Assembly: GCA_022775005.1 (NCBI GenBank)
Contig: JALFJR010000091.1
Location: forward strand, 1 to 52,183
Length of the DNA stretch: 52,183 bases
DNA from: Parabacteroides sp.
Lineage (GTDB): Bacteria > Bacteroidota > Bacteroidia > Bacteroidales > Tannerellaceae
Direction of reading: 5' to 3'
Both the position numbers and the translations under genes were made by a program. Below the pieces are notes generated by a model. That model made no database searches. It saw only the letters and a program-made list of their open reading frames with translations, and was not told the origin of the DNA. This document shows, piece after piece, positions 25,082-35,718 of this stretch (position 1 is the stretch's first letter; every line of letters starts with the position of its first letter).

Positions 25082-27004
25082 ATGAACTACGGTTTTGTCA
25101 AAGTAGCAGCGGCGGTACCCAGCGTCAAGGTAGCCGACTGCTTTTATAATACACTTCAAATAGAGGGACTTATGCGCCAAGCTGCCAATCAGCATGTGCA
25201 GATTATCGCATTCCCAGAGCTTTCTATCACGGCCTACACCTGCTTAGACCTATTTCAACAGGAGACCTTACTTCGGCAGGCAGAAAAGGCCTTAACGGAG
25301 TTGGTGAGTAAAACAGCAGATTTAGACCTGATGGCTATCGTAGGTTGCCCATTGCGTAGTGGCAGCCAGTTGATCAACGCAGCGGTGGTTTTCCAACGGG
25401 GCGAGATCTTAGGCGTAGTACCGAAAAGCTACCTGCCGAGCTATAAAGAGTTTCAAGAGGAACGTTGGTTTACACCGGCCTATCAGCTGCAGGAAAGCGT
25501 AATCCAAATTGGCGGACGCACGGTTCCGATGGATAGCTACCTACTGTTTGAGTATGAACAGGTTAAGGTAGGTGTTGAGATCTGCGAGGATCTGTGGGTG
25601 CCCATCCCCCCCAGTTCAGAATTAGCGATGCAGGGGGCGAACCTGATCTTCAACCTATCGGCCAGCAACGAATTGATCGGTAAACATGCCTATCTGCGTT
25701 CACTGATCGCACAACAGTCTGCCCGTTGTATCGCCGGATATATTTATTCTTCAGCGGGCTTCGGCGAGTCGAGCACTGACTTAGTTTTCGCTGGCAATGG
25801 TATCATTGCTGAGAATGGTGTAGTCTTGAAAGAGTCTGAGCGTTTCTCCATGGAGGAGCAATTGATCATCAGCGAGATTGACATAGAGAACTTAATGAAC
25901 GATCGCCGCGTGAATACCAGTTTCATGCAGGGCTATCTGAATCATAACCTGACCAATGCCACGATCATTCCGTTCAGCCTACCTAACCATACGCTACGAC
26001 TAACACGACCGATTGACCCGCATCCTTTCACCCCTTCGGGCGAAGCCTTGAAAGAGCGATGCGAGGAGATTTTCCATATCCAGGTAGCCGGTTTGGCGAA
26101 ACGATTGGTGCATACCCATGCGCAGACCGCGGTGGTCGGTATCTCCGGTGGATTGGATTCAACCTTGGCTTTATTGGTGACAGTGATGACCTTCGATGCC
26201 CTCAAGCTGCCTCGTGAACGTATCATCGGCATCACGATGCCAGGTTTTGGCACGACGGATCGCACCTACACCAACGCTTGCAACCTCATCCGTTCTTTGG
26301 GTGTCACTTTGAAAGAGATCTCCATCAAGGCGGCCTGCCTGCAACATTTCCAAGACATTGAGCACGATCCCTCGGTGCACGACGTAACCTATGAGAATAG
26401 CCAAGCCCGTGAGCGTACACAGTTGTTGATGGACGTGGCAAACAAGGCGAACGGAATGGTGATTGGCACCGGCGACCTCTCGGAGTTGGCTTTGGGTTGG
26501 GCCACTTATAATGGCGACCACATGTCGATGTATGGTGTAAATGGTAGCATTCCTAAGACCTTGGTACGCTATTTGGTGGAATGGGTAGCCAACAACAAAG
26601 TGGATGATCAGTCGAAAGCTACCCTCTTAGACATTGTCGATACCCCGATCAGCCCGGAGTTAATCCCCGCTGACGAACAAGGTAATATCAAACAAAAGAC
26701 AGAGGACTTGGTGGGTCCCTATGAGCTGCACGATTTCTTCCTCTATCATTTCATCCGCTTCGGAGCTTGCCCGTCAAAGATCTACTTCTTGGCGCAAACT
26801 GCCTTTGCGGATGTATATGACGCAGCTACCATCAAGAAATGGCTTTACACCTTCTTCCGTCGCTTCTTCCAACAGCAGTTTAAACGTAGCTGTTTGCCAG
26901 ATGGCCCGAAAGTAGGCTCCATCACTCTCTCACCTCGTGGCGACTGGCGTATGCCAAGCGATGCGATGGCTACTCTTTGGCTGGACGAGATCGAGAAGCT
27001 GTAA
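25082..27004 (+). CDS. nadE: glutamine-dependent NAD+ synthetase
   Basis: The last step of NAD synthesis: amidation of nicotinic-acid adenine dinucleotide, using ammonia made from glutamine. The 640-residue protein has an N-terminal nitrilase-type amidase domain with the triad Glu46 (FPELSITAY), Lys115 (VPKSYLP) and Cys168 (VEICEDLWVP), and a C-terminal synthetase domain with the ATP pyrophosphatase loop SGGLDS and the GTGDLSELALGW segment. I start at ATG 25082 (MNYGFVKVAAAV), rather than 10 codons upstream. The stop lies two bases from the stop of the convergent esterase gene. Confidence 0.97.
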   Translation: MNYGFVKVAAAVPSVKVADCFYNTLQIEGLMRQAANQHVQIIAFPELSITAYTCLDLFQQETLLRQAEKALTELVSKTADLDLMAIVGCPLRSGSQLINAAVVFQRGEILGVVPKSYLPSYKEFQEERWFTPAYQLQESVIQIGGRTVPMDSYLLFEYEQVKVGVEICEDLWVPIPPSSELAMQGANLIFNLSASNELIGKHAYLRSLIAQQSARCIAGYIYSSAGFGESSTDLVFAGNGIIAENGVVLKESERFSMEEQLIISEIDIENLMNDRRVNTSFMQGYLNHNLTNATIIPFSLPNHTLRLTRPIDPHPFTPSGEALKERCEEIFHIQVAGLAKRLVHTHAQTAVVGISGGLDSTLALLVTVMTFDALKLPRERIIGITMPGFGTTDRTYTNACNLIRSLGVTLKEISIKAACLQHFQDIEHDPSVHDVTYENSQARERTQLLMDVANKANGMVIGTGDLSELALGWATYNGDHMSMYGVNGSIPKTLVRYLVEWVANNKVDDQSKATLLDIVDTPISPELIPADEQGNIKQKTEDLVGPYELHDFFLYHFIRFGACPSKIYFLAQTAFADVYDAATIKKWLYTFFRRFFQQQFKRSCLPDGPKVGSITLSPRGDWRMPSDAMATLWLDEIEKL

Positions 27005-27006
27005 GC

Positions 27007-28128
27007 TTAATTCCACCCCATCAGCTGACGCAGGAAAGGAATCAGCTCATCGGCCATGCGTTGTTGCTGGCCGATGCTGGGATGGAAATCAGCTCCATAG
27101 CCTAAATCGCCGTTCTGCGGAGAGAAACTAAAACGATAGACCTCCTTATCTCCCGCAACATTCGCTTCGGCAGTCACCTCATCCAAGGTGCGCTCCACCA
27201 ACTTCATAGGCTCACCATTCAACATACAGCCACTCAGCCATACAATCTTGGCCGCTGGATAAAGCGTACGCAAACGCTGCCCGAAACGGACATAAGCTGC
27301 TTTCAGACGTACCGGATCATAGCCTTTCGTACTGCAATCATTCGTACCCAAATTGACACAGACCAAATCGGGCTGGTAACGCTGGCAATCCCATACCTCT
27401 GTGCTATCACCAAAAAGAGTTTGTAGATAGAGAGCCGGCATACAATTGGGATTCCCCTCCTTAGGACCGTTATAGTTACGGTAAATACCGATGCCACTAC
27501 GAGCGGTAACATAGTGTTGTGCATTTAGCGCACGAGCGGCAATGGCTGCATAGGTATAATAATGATTCTCCGTATCCTCAGAGAAATGGATCTTGCCATC
27601 CAACGCCTCCACACCATAGCCACAAGTGATGGAGTTGCCGATAAACTCAATCTTACGGGTAGGCAATGCGGGAGGAGTGACTAACTTGCATCCCTCGTCT
27701 AACAAAAAACCCTTGAACTCCGGACGGCGTTCGTAAGCCTCCAAGACATTCATGACACACACCGTATGCGTGCCGTTTGGCAGAGCAGCCGCCAAAGAGA
27801 CAATGGAATCCTTGGGAGAGTTAAATGCCACCTTGAATGGTTTCGCCTCGTCGATCTGCACCATGAAATAACCACTGTTCGGCTTCGCCACCATACGGAG
27901 GGATGTGCCCTCAAAGGCCGCACGGATCTGCACACCCGGATAGGTAAAACAGGGGACTTCAGGATTTGTGAAGCAGACACGCCCTACATACTGAATCTGT
28001 GGATCGGTCGGTTTCACCCATGTCCCCGTAGGAGCTACTGTTGTCTGGGCAATCATCCCCTGCCCCACGAAACAACTCATGAAAAGGCCACATAGCCATG
28101 TCTTGAATCTAAACTTTTGTGTTTTCAT
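27007..28128 (-). CDS. secreted SGNH esterase, carbohydrate esterase family 2 type
   Basis: A 373-residue exported esterase. Residues 1-27 are a signal peptide. Residues 35-150 form the jelly-roll accessory domain typical of CE2 (YVGRVCF...FTYPGVQIRAAFEGTSLRM). Residues 158-373 form an SGNH hydrolase domain with the nucleophile Ser166 in EFIGNSITCGYG, the block LVCVNLGTNDCSTKG, and the C-terminal DFHPSIGQQQRMADEL (Asp and His near 347-349). CE2 enzymes remove acetyl groups, mainly from the 6-position, of plant or host polysaccharides. It follows metH by 37 bases on the same strand, perhaps only as read-through. No dedicated transporter is nearby, so its polysaccharide target is unknown. Confidence 0.88.
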   Translation of the reverse strand: MKTQKFRFKTWLCGLFMSCFVGQGMIAQTTVAPTGTWVKPTDPQIQYVGRVCFTNPEVPCFTYPGVQIRAAFEGTSLRMVAKPNSGYFMVQIDEAKPFKVAFNSPKDSIVSLAAALPNGTHTVCVMNVLEAYERRPEFKGFLLDEGCKLVTPPALPTRKIEFIGNSITCGYGVEALDGKIHFSEDTENHYYTYAAIAARALNAQHYVTARSGIGIYRNYNGPKEGNPNCMPALYLQTLFGDSTEVWDCQRYQPDLVCVNLGTNDCSTKGYDPVRLKAAYVRFGQRLRTLYPAAKIVWLSGCMLNGEPMKLVERTLDEVTAEANVAGDKEVYRFSFSPQNGDLGYGADFHPSIGQQQRMADELIPFLRQLMGWN

Positions 28129-28165
28129 CGCTATCTATTTATGTATTAACCATCGTCCGTTCCAT

Positions 28166-31100
28166 CTACTTGGCCACCACATTACGGCTTAATAACTTGC
28201 GAGCCTCTTCCTCGGTCAAGCCTCGACGAGCGGCATAATCTCGCAGCTGCTCCTCGTCAATGGTACCAATCATAAAATAGTGTGCTGCCGGATGCGCAAA
28301 GTATAGTCCGCTAACTGTGGCAGTCGGATACATCGCTCCGTTCTCCGTCAACCGCACACCGATACGCTGCATGTCCAACAGCTTGTCCAAGGTCTCATTG
28401 AGCCGCTGGTCAGGCAAAGAGGGATAGCCAATCGCAGGACGAATGCCTTGATATTTCACCTTATAGAGATCCGCTACGGAGAGTTGCTCCTGAGGCGCAT
28501 AGCCCCAGCACTCCTTGCGCACTCGCTCATGCAAATACTCTGCCAATGCCTCCGCCAAACGATCACTCAACGTCTGCAACAGCATCGCGTTATAGGTATC
28601 TCCTTCCGCTTGGTATTGCTCCATCCATTGTTCCAAACCGATACCTGCCGTCACGACAAAGGCTCCCAAATAGTCTGTCCGATGCTCCTCAGCCGGCATC
28701 ACAAAGTCTGCCAGACTCTTATAAACCGTCTCGGGACGTTTCACCTGCTGCCTTAACGTAGGCAAGAGGTAATCGCCGATATGGATCGTATCTCCCTCAC
28801 TATGGGCTGGGAAGAAACCATAGATTGCTTTGCAACAAGCCATCTTTTCTGCCACCAACCGCGCTAACAGGCGAGTCGCATCCTTGTAGAGCTGCATCGC
28901 CTCAGCCGCTTTCGCCCGTTCCTTCTCGGGGAATCCAGCTAACCACATCGCCCGACAGGAATCACAACCATGAATCTGCGCAATTTCCGCGTAACGTCCC
29001 GTCAGTTTCCAAGCACTAAAGAAGAAGGTCCAATGAATGTAAGGGATCAACTCCTCCACCGGCACAACAGGCAGCTCATGGACACCCAGCTGATTAGGCA
29101 CGACGGGCGTATAGGCATTCCAATCGATAGCTACCGGATGTTGACGAGCCTCTGTCAATGAAACTAACTCCTCTTGCTTCTGCCCCATCGACACACGCAA
29201 AGCCTCCTGCTCTTGCGTCAACTCTGCCACATAGGCATCGTGCGTAGCAGGATTCAACAGCTTGGCCGCGATCAATGGATTCTGAGAGGCATCCAGCACA
29301 TGAATTACCGGGAAATCGTAATGCGGAGCGATCTTCACCGCGGTGTGCAGTTTGGAAGTAGTTGCACCTCCTACCATCAAAGGTATGGTTAATCCCGCCT
29401 TTTGCATCTCCTCCGCTACGTGCGCCATCTCCTCCAACGAGGGGGTAATCAAACCAGAGAGACAAACCAAATCAGGTTTCTCCTCGATCGCCTTCTGCAC
29501 AATCACCTCCGCAGGAACCATCACGCCCAGATCGATCACCTCATAGTTATTGCAAGCCAACACAATAGAGACTATGTTCTTACCGATGTCGTGCACATCA
29601 CCTTTCACCGTGGCGAAGAGTACCTTTCCCGCCTTTGCCGAACCGGAAGCCTTTTTCTCCGCCTCGATAGCCGGCTGCAAGATAGCCACCGCTTTCTTCA
29701 TCGTGCGGGCAGTCTTCACCACCTGCGGCAAGAACATCTTCCCTGCACCGAACAGGTTGCCTACCTTATTCATACCGCTCATCAAGGGGCCGTCAATAAT
29801 CTCCACCGCATGGGCGTACTGTGTCAAAGCCTCCTGTAAGTCAGCCTCTAAATAATCTCCTATACCTTTAATCAAGGCATACTCCAAACGCTCGTTCAAC
29901 GAGCCTTCTCGCCACGCCTCTTGATGTTTCTCTGTCTGCTCGCCTGCCGCCTCAGCATGCAACTGCTGCGCATAAGCGATCAACTCTTCCGCTGCCTCTG
30001 GACGACGATAGAGAATCACATCCTCCAAGAGCGTGCGGAATGCCGGTTCTATCTCCTCATACAATACCGAAGTGGAGGGATTAACAATACCCATATCCAT
30101 TCCCTTGGCAATGGCGTGATAGAGGAAAACAGCGTGCATCGCCTCACGCACTCGATTATTACCCCGGAAAGAGAAGGAAAGGTTACTTACACCACCACTC
30201 ACCTTCGCACCGGGAAGGTTCCGCTTGATCCATTCCACCGCACGGATGAAGGCCAAGCCATAGCCATTATGCTCCTCCATACCGGTAGAGATCGCCAAGA
30301 TATTGGGATCGAAAATAATATCCTGCGGGTTGAAACCAACCTTTTGCGTCAGCAGGTCATACGCTCGTTTGCAGATCTCAATCTTCCGTTCAAAGGTATC
30401 TGCCTGCCCCTGCTCATCAAAAGCCATAACAACCGTAGCAGCACCCAATTGCTTGATGCGTGCCGCATGGCGCAAGAACAGCTCCTCACCCTCTTTCAGC
30501 GAGATGGAATTGACAATGCTCTTGCCCTGTACACACATTAGACCCTGCTCAATCACCTCCCATTTAGAGGAGTCGATCATGACCGGTACCCGAGCAATAT
30601 CCGGCTCAGCCGCAATCAAATTCAGGAAATGGGTCATCTCCTTCACCGCATCCAACATGCCATCATCCATATTGATGTCGAGCACCTGTGCTCCATCCTC
30701 CACCTGCTTCCGAGCGATGGTCAGTGCCTCTTCGTAGTTGCCCTCCTTGATCAAACGCAAGAACTTACGTGAACCTGCTACGTTGCAACGCTCACCCACA
30801 TTCACGAAGTTATTCTCTGGCTTCACCTCCAACAGTTCCAATCCAGAGAGCCAGAGGCAATCAGGCTTCGGTGCCGGTTGATGCGGCCGTTTGCCACGCA
30901 CTAAATCAGGGAACTTAGCGATATGTGCCGGAGTCGTACCACAACAGCCACCCAACACATTCACCAAACCCTCCTCCACGAAGGGGCGCACATGCTCCAA
31001 CATTGTCTCAGGGGTCTCGTCGTAATCGCCAAACGTATTAGGTAAACCCGCATTGGGATAGGCACTGATGAAACAGGGAGCCAAACGAGCCAACTCCGCT

Positions 31101-31864
31101 AAGTAAGGCTTCATGTCTGCCGCTCCGAACGAACAGTTCAAACCCACGCTCACGATGTGTGTATGCTGCACAGATGCCAAAAAGGCCGCCAACGTCTGTC
31201 CCGAGAAGGTACGTCCGCCCTGCGCCGAAAGCGTCAAGGAAAGCATGATCGGCAGATCTGCCTGATGTTCCTGCAAAACCACCTCCGCTGCCTCCAAGCC
31301 CGCCTTGACATTCAAGGTGTCGAAGGTTGTCTCAAACAGGATGATATCCACACCACCTTCTACCAATGCCGCAATCTGCTCCTTGTAGGCTGCATACAGA
31401 TCGGCGTAGGTCACAGCACGATAGGCTGGATCGCTCACGTCAGGACTCATGGAAGCGGTCTTATTGGTCGGGCCTATAGATCCTGCCACCCAAATCGGGC
31501 GACCCGTTCGTGCCGTATAGGTATTGGCTGCCTCACGCACCAAACGTGCTCCTGCCCGATTGATCTCGCCCACATAGGCTTGTGTACCATAATCAGCCAT
31601 AGAGATCACATTGGCATTAAACGTATTAGTCGTGACAATGTCTGCCCCTGCCTCCATATATTGCGTGTGAATCTCTTTCAGCACATCGGGCCGGGTGATG
31701 TTCAAGAGGTCATTATTGCCTTTCAATTGTCCGGGGAAATCAGAGAATCGTTCCCCTCGATAATCCTGTTCTGTCAGTTTAAACCGTTGGATCATGGTGC
31801 CCAACCCTCCGTCGAGCACTAAAATACGCTCCCGCAGAAGCCGTTCAAACGCTGATCTTGTCAT
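28166..31864 (-). CDS. metH: cobalamin-dependent methionine synthase
   Basis: A 1232-residue MetH with all four modules: homocysteine/zinc domain (1-325; zinc cysteines in [11 protein letters not shown] and [11 protein letters not shown]), methyltetrahydrofolate domain (about 345-610), cap and B12-binding domain (about 650-900; GDVHDIGKN, with the cobalt-ligating His) and the C-terminal AdoMet activation domain (about 930-1220; [23 protein letters not shown]). It transfers methyl from folate to homocysteine. No cobalamin riboswitch is possible in the 49-base gap to smpB. The length agrees with the family and no frame break is seen. Confidence 0.98.
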   Translation of the reverse strand: MTRSAFERLLRERILVLDGGLGTMIQRFKLTEQDYRGERFSDFPGQLKGNNDLLNITRPDVLKEIHTQYMEAGADIVTTNTFNANVISMADYGTQAYVGEINRAGARLVREAANTYTARTGRPIWVAGSIGPTNKTASMSPDVSDPAYRAVTYADLYAAYKEQIAALVEGGVDIILFETTFDTLNVKAGLEAAEVVLQEHQADLPIMLSLTLSAQGGRTFSGQTLAAFLASVQHTHIVSVGLNCSFGAADMKPYLAELARLAPCFISAYPNAGLPNTFGDYDETPETMLEHVRPFVEEGLVNVLGGCCGTTPAHIAKFPDLVRGKRPHQPAPKPDCLWLSGLELLEVKPENNFVNVGERCNVAGSRKFLRLIKEGNYEEALTIARKQVEDGAQVLDINMDDGMLDAVKEMTHFLNLIAAEPDIARVPVMIDSSKWEVIEQGLMCVQGKSIVNSISLKEGEELFLRHAARIKQLGAATVVMAFDEQGQADTFERKIEICKRAYDLLTQKVGFNPQDIIFDPNILAISTGMEEHNGYGLAFIRAVEWIKRNLPGAKVSGGVSNLSFSFRGNNRVREAMHAVFLYHAIAKGMDMGIVNPSTSVLYEEIEPAFRTLLEDVILYRRPEAAEELIAYAQQLHAEAAGEQTEKHQEAWREGSLNERLEYALIKGIGDYLEADLQEALTQYAHAVEIIDGPLMSGMNKVGNLFGAGKMFLPQVVKTARTMKKAVAILQPAIEAEKKASGSAKAGKVLFATVKGDVHDIGKNIVSIVLACNNYEVIDLGVMVPAEVIVQKAIEEKPDLVCLSGLITPSLEEMAHVAEEMQKAGLTIPLMVGGATTSKLHTAVKIAPHYDFPVIHVLDASQNPLIAAKLLNPATHDAYVAELTQEQEALRVSMGQKQEELVSLTEARQHPVAIDWNAYTPVVPNQLGVHELPVVPVEELIPYIHWTFFFSAWKLTGRYAEIAQIHGCDSCRAMWLAGFPEKERAKAAEAMQLYKDATRLLARLVAEKMACCKAIYGFFPAHSEGDTIHIGDYLLPTLRQQVKRPETVYKSLADFVMPAEEHRTDYLGAFVVTAGIGLEQWMEQYQAEGDTYNAMLLQTLSDRLAEALAEYLHERVRKECWGYAPQEQLSVADLYKVKYQGIRPAIGYPSLPDQRLNETLDKLLDMQRIGVRLTENGAMYPTATVSGLYFAHPAAHYFMIGTIDEEQLRDYAARRGLTEEEARKLLSRNVVAK

Positions 31865-31913
31865 GTTTTTCTCTCCTGTTCTTTTTGCCTAACGAAAAAA
31901 TAACCGCTATTTG

Positions 31914-32375
31914 CTATCGCTTGAAAGCCCGATCCATCTCTCGCCGATCGTCACGCTCACGGATGGAATCGCGCTTGTCGTACTCCTTTTTACCCCGAGC
32001 GATGACTACCACAACCTTGGCCAATCCCTTCTCATTGATAAACAATTTCGTGGGAACAATCGTGAAGCCACTGGCTTTTACCGCTCCCTCAATCTTGCGT
32101 AGCTCCTTACGAGTCAGCAATAGCTTGCGATCTCGACGGGCTGTGTGGTTGTTATAAGTGCCGTAAAAATACTCGGCGATATACATGTTCTTCACCCATA
32201 GCTCACCCTTCTCCACAATGCAGAAGGTATCAACCAAACTGGCTTTGCCTAAACGGATAGATTTAATCTCCGTACCGGTCAATACGATGCCGGCCGTAAA
32301 AGTATCGAGCAACTCATAATCGAAAGTTGCCCGTTTATTCTTGATTAATATATTGTTACTTAACTTCTCTTTCAT
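31914..32375 (-). CDS. smpB: SsrA-binding protein SmpB
   Basis: SmpB binds tmRNA and brings it to stalled ribosomes in trans-translation. The 153-residue OB-fold protein carries the family segments [42 protein letters not shown] and [16 protein letters not shown]. The basic C-terminal tail ([20 protein letters not shown]) is the part that enters the mRNA channel and is complete. It lies between the YIP1-family gene (29-base gap) and metH (49-base gap). The partner tmRNA gene was not seen in this window. Confidence 0.97.
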   Translation of the reverse strand: MKEKLSNNILIKNKRATFDYELLDTFTAGIVLTGTEIKSIRLGKASLVDTFCIVEKGELWVKNMYIAEYFYGTYNNHTARRDRKLLLTRKELRKIEGAVKASGFTIVPTKLFINEKGLAKVVVVIARGKKEYDKRDSIRERDDRREMDRAFKR

Positions 32376-32404
32376 GGCTTATCCCTCCCCATTCATTGGA
32401 TTTA

Positions 32405-32968
32405 TTAGCCTAATCCAGGCATAAACATGCCCATCAATTTCTCTATAACCACGGGTGTCAATAAGATAACCACTGTTGTCGTACAGGTAAACTTCATGCG
32501 CTCTTTCTCCTCTATCTTCATATAGGGAACAGCTCCTTCCCAAATCATATAGAACGTATAGAGTACAAAGACCTGCAAAAAGAAAAACTCCGGCAACAGC
32601 TGCAACACGATATTCAGCGCAAACATCAGCGAGGAGGAATAGCCCACGAAGCGCATCCATCGCTTCAGGTCTTTCTTCTGCTTAAACACACCCTGCCAAA
32701 TCTCGTTCATCAAGTAGGCACCCACATAAAAACCACCAAAAGAAGACACCAAAGCACGGATCGCCTCTTTCAGCGCATGCTCCAAATCAAATTGCTTCAT
32801 GGTGAACAATACACCTGCAAAAGCTGAAATGGTCACCAATCCGATTAACGGATAGATGAAACCTGAAAGAAACTCCTCATGATTCTCTTCTCTTTTCGAC
32901 AGCACATGCCAGGCTTTCGTTGGCTGCGAAATCAAGCCGATCACCCACTTCAATATCTCTTTATACAT
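32405..32968 (-). CDS. YIP1-family membrane protein
   Basis: A 187-residue protein with five hydrophobic segments. The N terminus has the pattern of bacterial Yip1-domain proteins: a short amphipathic start, VIGLISQPTKAWHVLS, then the membrane block beginning FIYPLIGLVTISAFAGVLF. Function in bacteria is not known. It opens the likely run with smpB and metH and has a strong promoter just upstream. The downstream gene starts 29 bases after its stop. Confidence 0.8.
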   Translation of the reverse strand: MYKEILKWVIGLISQPTKAWHVLSKREENHEEFLSGFIYPLIGLVTISAFAGVLFTMKQFDLEHALKEAIRALVSSFGGFYVGAYLMNEIWQGVFKQKKDLKRWMRFVGYSSSLMFALNIVLQLLPEFFFLQVFVLYTFYMIWEGAVPYMKIEEKERMKFTCTTTVVILLTPVVIEKLMGMFMPGLG

Positions 32969-32990
32969 CTTTTATCTACTATTTGAAAAA

Positions 32991-33020
32991 CAAAAGTACA
33001 CATTATTCTGAAAACCGCAA
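32991..33020 (-). promoter_or_regulatory. promoter of the YIP1-smpB-metH run
   Basis: On the minus strand TTG (33020-33018) is followed by 19 bases and TACTTTTG (32998-32991), matching TAnnTTTG with correct spacing. Transcription would start near 32984, about 16 bases ahead of the ATG. Confidence 0.65.
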
Positions 33021-33085
33021 CGTAAATGGATTAGTTTTGCCCCAAATGTAAACTGTCGTGTCAGCCTTGTAACACATAGATGCCA

Positions 33086-34828
33086 TCAATGAATAGCGAT
33101 TGGCTCGGTAACGCCCCACGTAAAGACCGTGCTATCCGACGGATTGATGCCATTCACATAATACAGTTTCACGTATCGCTCACCTGTCCCTCCCCACGCC
33201 TGACGCAACACCGAAATGTCAAATGCATAGAGGGAAGCGGCATAATCTGGTTCGCTCTCGGAGGACTCTCCCGTTGCCGTCACGCGCAAAAAAAGCGGAT
33301 AGATGCGCTTGCCTTCGCTCACCTCCGGCTGCTGCTCCGGAGAGAAACTCAATTGCCACTGCAAGTTATTCGGCTGATTCGTCCAAGATACAACAGGCAG
33401 GAACAGGCAATCATCCAATTGGACACAAAGCGTGGAATCCAACGGACTCACCGCATCTGCTACCGGCTGTTCACCCGTTAGCAGACGATCTATAGCGGGT
33501 ACTGAAGTGGAGACTGCCAACCGCTCTACATTCTGCTGTCCCGTCACCGATACAGCATAATACCCCAAAGCCTCCGATTGCTCATTCTCCGCCGGATCAT
33601 AGGTGAAATTGAGCAACAAGCATTCTCCCGGCAGGTGGCTGCTCAACCGACTGTCATACAACCACCCTAAACGGGTATTCGCCATCACGAAAGCACTGTC
33701 GCCATGCTCCTGAATCACTGCCGCTACCGGCCCCGGAGCGTAAGTAGTACTGATCTCATGCAGGCAAGAACTCAACAGGACGACCAACCCACAAAGCATT
33801 ATGGAGAGATAAGACCGTAGAGCAGAGAAGCGACGCTTGCCTCGCCCATAAAACGCCCAAATCAAGCTGCGTTGCATCAACTCTGGGATGGGTTTTCCGG
33901 TAGCCAATCGAAGGTTCTCCGCACGCACCGACGCATAGGTGGGCAACAACTCTGAAAAGGCTTTGCGTGCCTCATAAACCGCCTTGGCATTGGGATAGTG
34001 CCCCTTCAGCAGGAACTGCAACGCAGCCACATAATCTAACCAAAAACGTGTTCGCATCACGGGTTTCAAGTCCTTTTCCGGCAAGTTCTTATAGAGCATC
34101 AAGAGGTTGTTGCGGAAATTGAGGAAGGTCTTGTGCGGATGCTCCATCTCCAATGTCGCTCCACCCACATGATAGACCACCGAGGCTGGCGTGCAACAGA
34201 TGCGGTACCCCCTCGTCCGCAACCGCCAACAGAGATCCACCTCCTCCTGATGGGCAAAGAATTGGGCATCCAATCCACCCGCCTCCTTATAAATAGCGGT
34301 ACGCACGAAGAGGCAGGCACCCGTGGCCCAAAGTAAATCCGCCGGCTCATCATATTGCCCCTCATCTTTCTCCACGACATGCAGTACCCGACCGCGGCAG
34401 AAGGGATAGCCATAGCGATCCATGAAACCTCCTGCGGCTCCGGCATACTCAAACTTCTCTTTCTCCCGCCAAGCTCGGATCTTCGGCTGTACGCAAGCCA
34501 CATTCGGATCGGCATCCAAGGCTGCTATTGGCGCGTCTAACCAGTGAGGGGTCACCTCCACATCGCTATTCAGCAACACACAATATTCCTGATCCACCTT
34601 GGCGATCGCTCGGTTATACCCCTCCGCAAAACCATAGTTGCGCTCCAACACCAGCTGCTTGACCGTCGGGAAATGGGTGCGCAGCATCTCCAAGGAGTCA
34701 TCGGTTGAACCGTTATCCGCCACGATCACCTCCGCCCAATCGGGTGTGTTTTGCACCACCGAGGGGAGGAACTGTCGCATCAGCTTGCTGCCGTTCCAAT
34801 TCAATATGATAATCGCTACACGCTTCAT
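33086..34828 (-). CDS. family 2 glycosyltransferase fused to a lipoprotein-like C-terminal domain
   Basis: The 580-residue frame joins two unlike parts. Residues 1-335 are a GT-A family 2 transferase (AIIILNWNGSKLMRQFLPSV, VIVADNGSTDDSL, VLLNSDVEV with the metal-binding DxD-type site, HQEEVDLCWR); related Bacteroidales proteins stop at about this length, after a basic end (GRGKRRFSALR). Residues 340-355 are hydrophobic and end in LLSSC (Cys355), like a lipoprotein signal. The remainder, 355-580, is predicted beta-rich and resembles NigD-like exported proteins at low confidence. Either the stop of the transferase gene was lost, or a second product starts internally (Met318 gives a possible long signal peptide), or the fusion spans the membrane. 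Its ATG overlaps the acyltransferase stop by four bases. Confidence 0.75.
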   Translation of the reverse strand: MKRVAIIILNWNGSKLMRQFLPSVVQNTPDWAEVIVADNGSTDDSLEMLRTHFPTVKQLVLERNYGFAEGYNRAIAKVDQEYCVLLNSDVEVTPHWLDAPIAALDADPNVACVQPKIRAWREKEKFEYAGAAGGFMDRYGYPFCRGRVLHVVEKDEGQYDEPADLLWATGACLFVRTAIYKEAGGLDAQFFAHQEEVDLCWRLRTRGYRICCTPASVVYHVGGATLEMEHPHKTFLNFRNNLLMLYKNLPEKDLKPVMRTRFWLDYVAALQFLLKGHYPNAKAVYEARKAFSELLPTYASVRAENLRLATGKPIPELMQRSLIWAFYGRGKRRFSALRSYLSIMLCGLVVLLSSCLHEISTTYAPGPVAAVIQEHGDSAFVMANTRLGWLYDSRLSSHLPGECLLLNFTYDPAENEQSEALGYYAVSVTGQQNVERLAVSTSVPAIDRLLTGEQPVADAVSPLDSTLCVQLDDCLFLPVVSWTNQPNNLQWQLSFSPEQQPEVSEGKRIYPLFLRVTATGESSESEPDYAASLYAFDISVLRQAWGGTGERYVKLYYVNGINPSDSTVFTWGVTEPIAIH

Positions 34829-35718
34829 GCTTTTTCTTCACGTTTATGTTTCCATCGCCGATGCGTCCAAAGCCAGTTGGCAGGATCTCGCAAGATGGTC
34901 TCCTCCATCAAGCGGGCATACCGCTCGGTGATGTAAAACTCGGGGGTCTCTTTGGGCTTATCGGTAATTAGCTTCATCTCCACCGTGTAGAAGCCTCTGG
35001 CCTCCTGTCGCACGTCACAAAACACGACAGGCAAATTCAATTTGCAAGCCAATCGCTCCGCTCCGGTCAGGAAAGGCGTATCTTGCTTCAAAAAGTGGGT
35101 CCAATAATGCAAGTTGGCTTTGCTCGGTGTCTGGTCGGCAATGAAGATGCTAAGCGCACGCTCCTTGGTGCCACGCAGACGAATCATCTCCCGCACCACG
35201 TCGTTCTTGGCTATGCCGCTTGAGCCGAAACGAGTCCTTAGCTCCATGAACAGGCGGTCGAAAGCCAAACTGGTCAACGGACGATAAATCTGATAGAGAT
35301 GAGCCTGCCGAAAGAACGGAGTGGATCCACTGAACCACTCCCAGTTGCCGTAGTGTCCCATCATGAGGATCAGCAAGGGGTGTCCCTCGTCCTGCAACTG
35401 GTCGATCAATTCCGGGTTGAGGATCTTCGCCCGACGCAACAACTCCTCATGACTAATCGCTCCCAACTTGATGGTTTCCACGATGTAATCCGTGAAATGG
35501 TGATAGAAGCGACGTTCCAATGCTCGACGCTCCTGCTCCGTCAGCTCCGGGAAGGAGGCCGCCAAGTTACGCCTCGTCACCTTCACCCGGTAACGTACCA
35601 CCCGATACACCAATACATAGAGTAAATCCGAGAGGAAGTAGAGACAGCGCATGGGCAGATGCGCATGGAGCATCACCCACCCTCGCAACAACGCATACAT
35701 AATCTTTGCTCCCATCAT
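34825..35718 (-). CDS. LpxL/HtrB-like acyltransferase
   Basis: A 297-residue membrane-anchored acyltransferase of the lipid A late acyltransferase family. An N-terminal membrane segment (about 5-35) is followed by the catalytic motif HYGNWE (H-x4-E, the HX4D/E signature) in LILMMGHYGNWEW and by IADQTPSK, both typical. It would add a secondary acyl chain to lipid A or, in some Bacteroidetes, to other lipids; the acceptor is inferred. The start is taken at ATG 35718 or 35715 (ATGATG), which overlaps the mtaB stop, so translation is probably coupled. The annotated open frame runs 21 codons further upstream but only inside mtaB. Confidence 0.87.
   Translation of the reverse strand: MMGAKIMYALLRGWVMLHAHLPMRCLYFLSDLLYVLVYRVVRYRVKVTRRNLAASFPELTEQERRALERRFYHHFTDYIVETIKLGAISHEELLRRAKILNPELIDQLQDEGHPLLILMMGHYGNWEWFSGSTPFFRQAHLYQIYRPLTSLAFDRLFMELRTRFGSSGIAKNDVVREMIRLRGTKERALSIFIADQTPSKANLHYWTHFLKQDTPFLTGAERLACKLNLPVVFCDVRQEARGFYTVEMKLITDKPKETPEFYITERYARLMEETILRDPANWLWTHRRWKHKREEKA

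Noticed and set aside
24835-25149. 104-residue frame between clpB and nadE
   Set aside because: No ribosome site, crosses the nadE promoter and start, and has no family resemblance.
32379-32660. 93-residue frame in the YIP1 gene
   Set aside because: Same-strand shadow in another frame of a gene with good signals.
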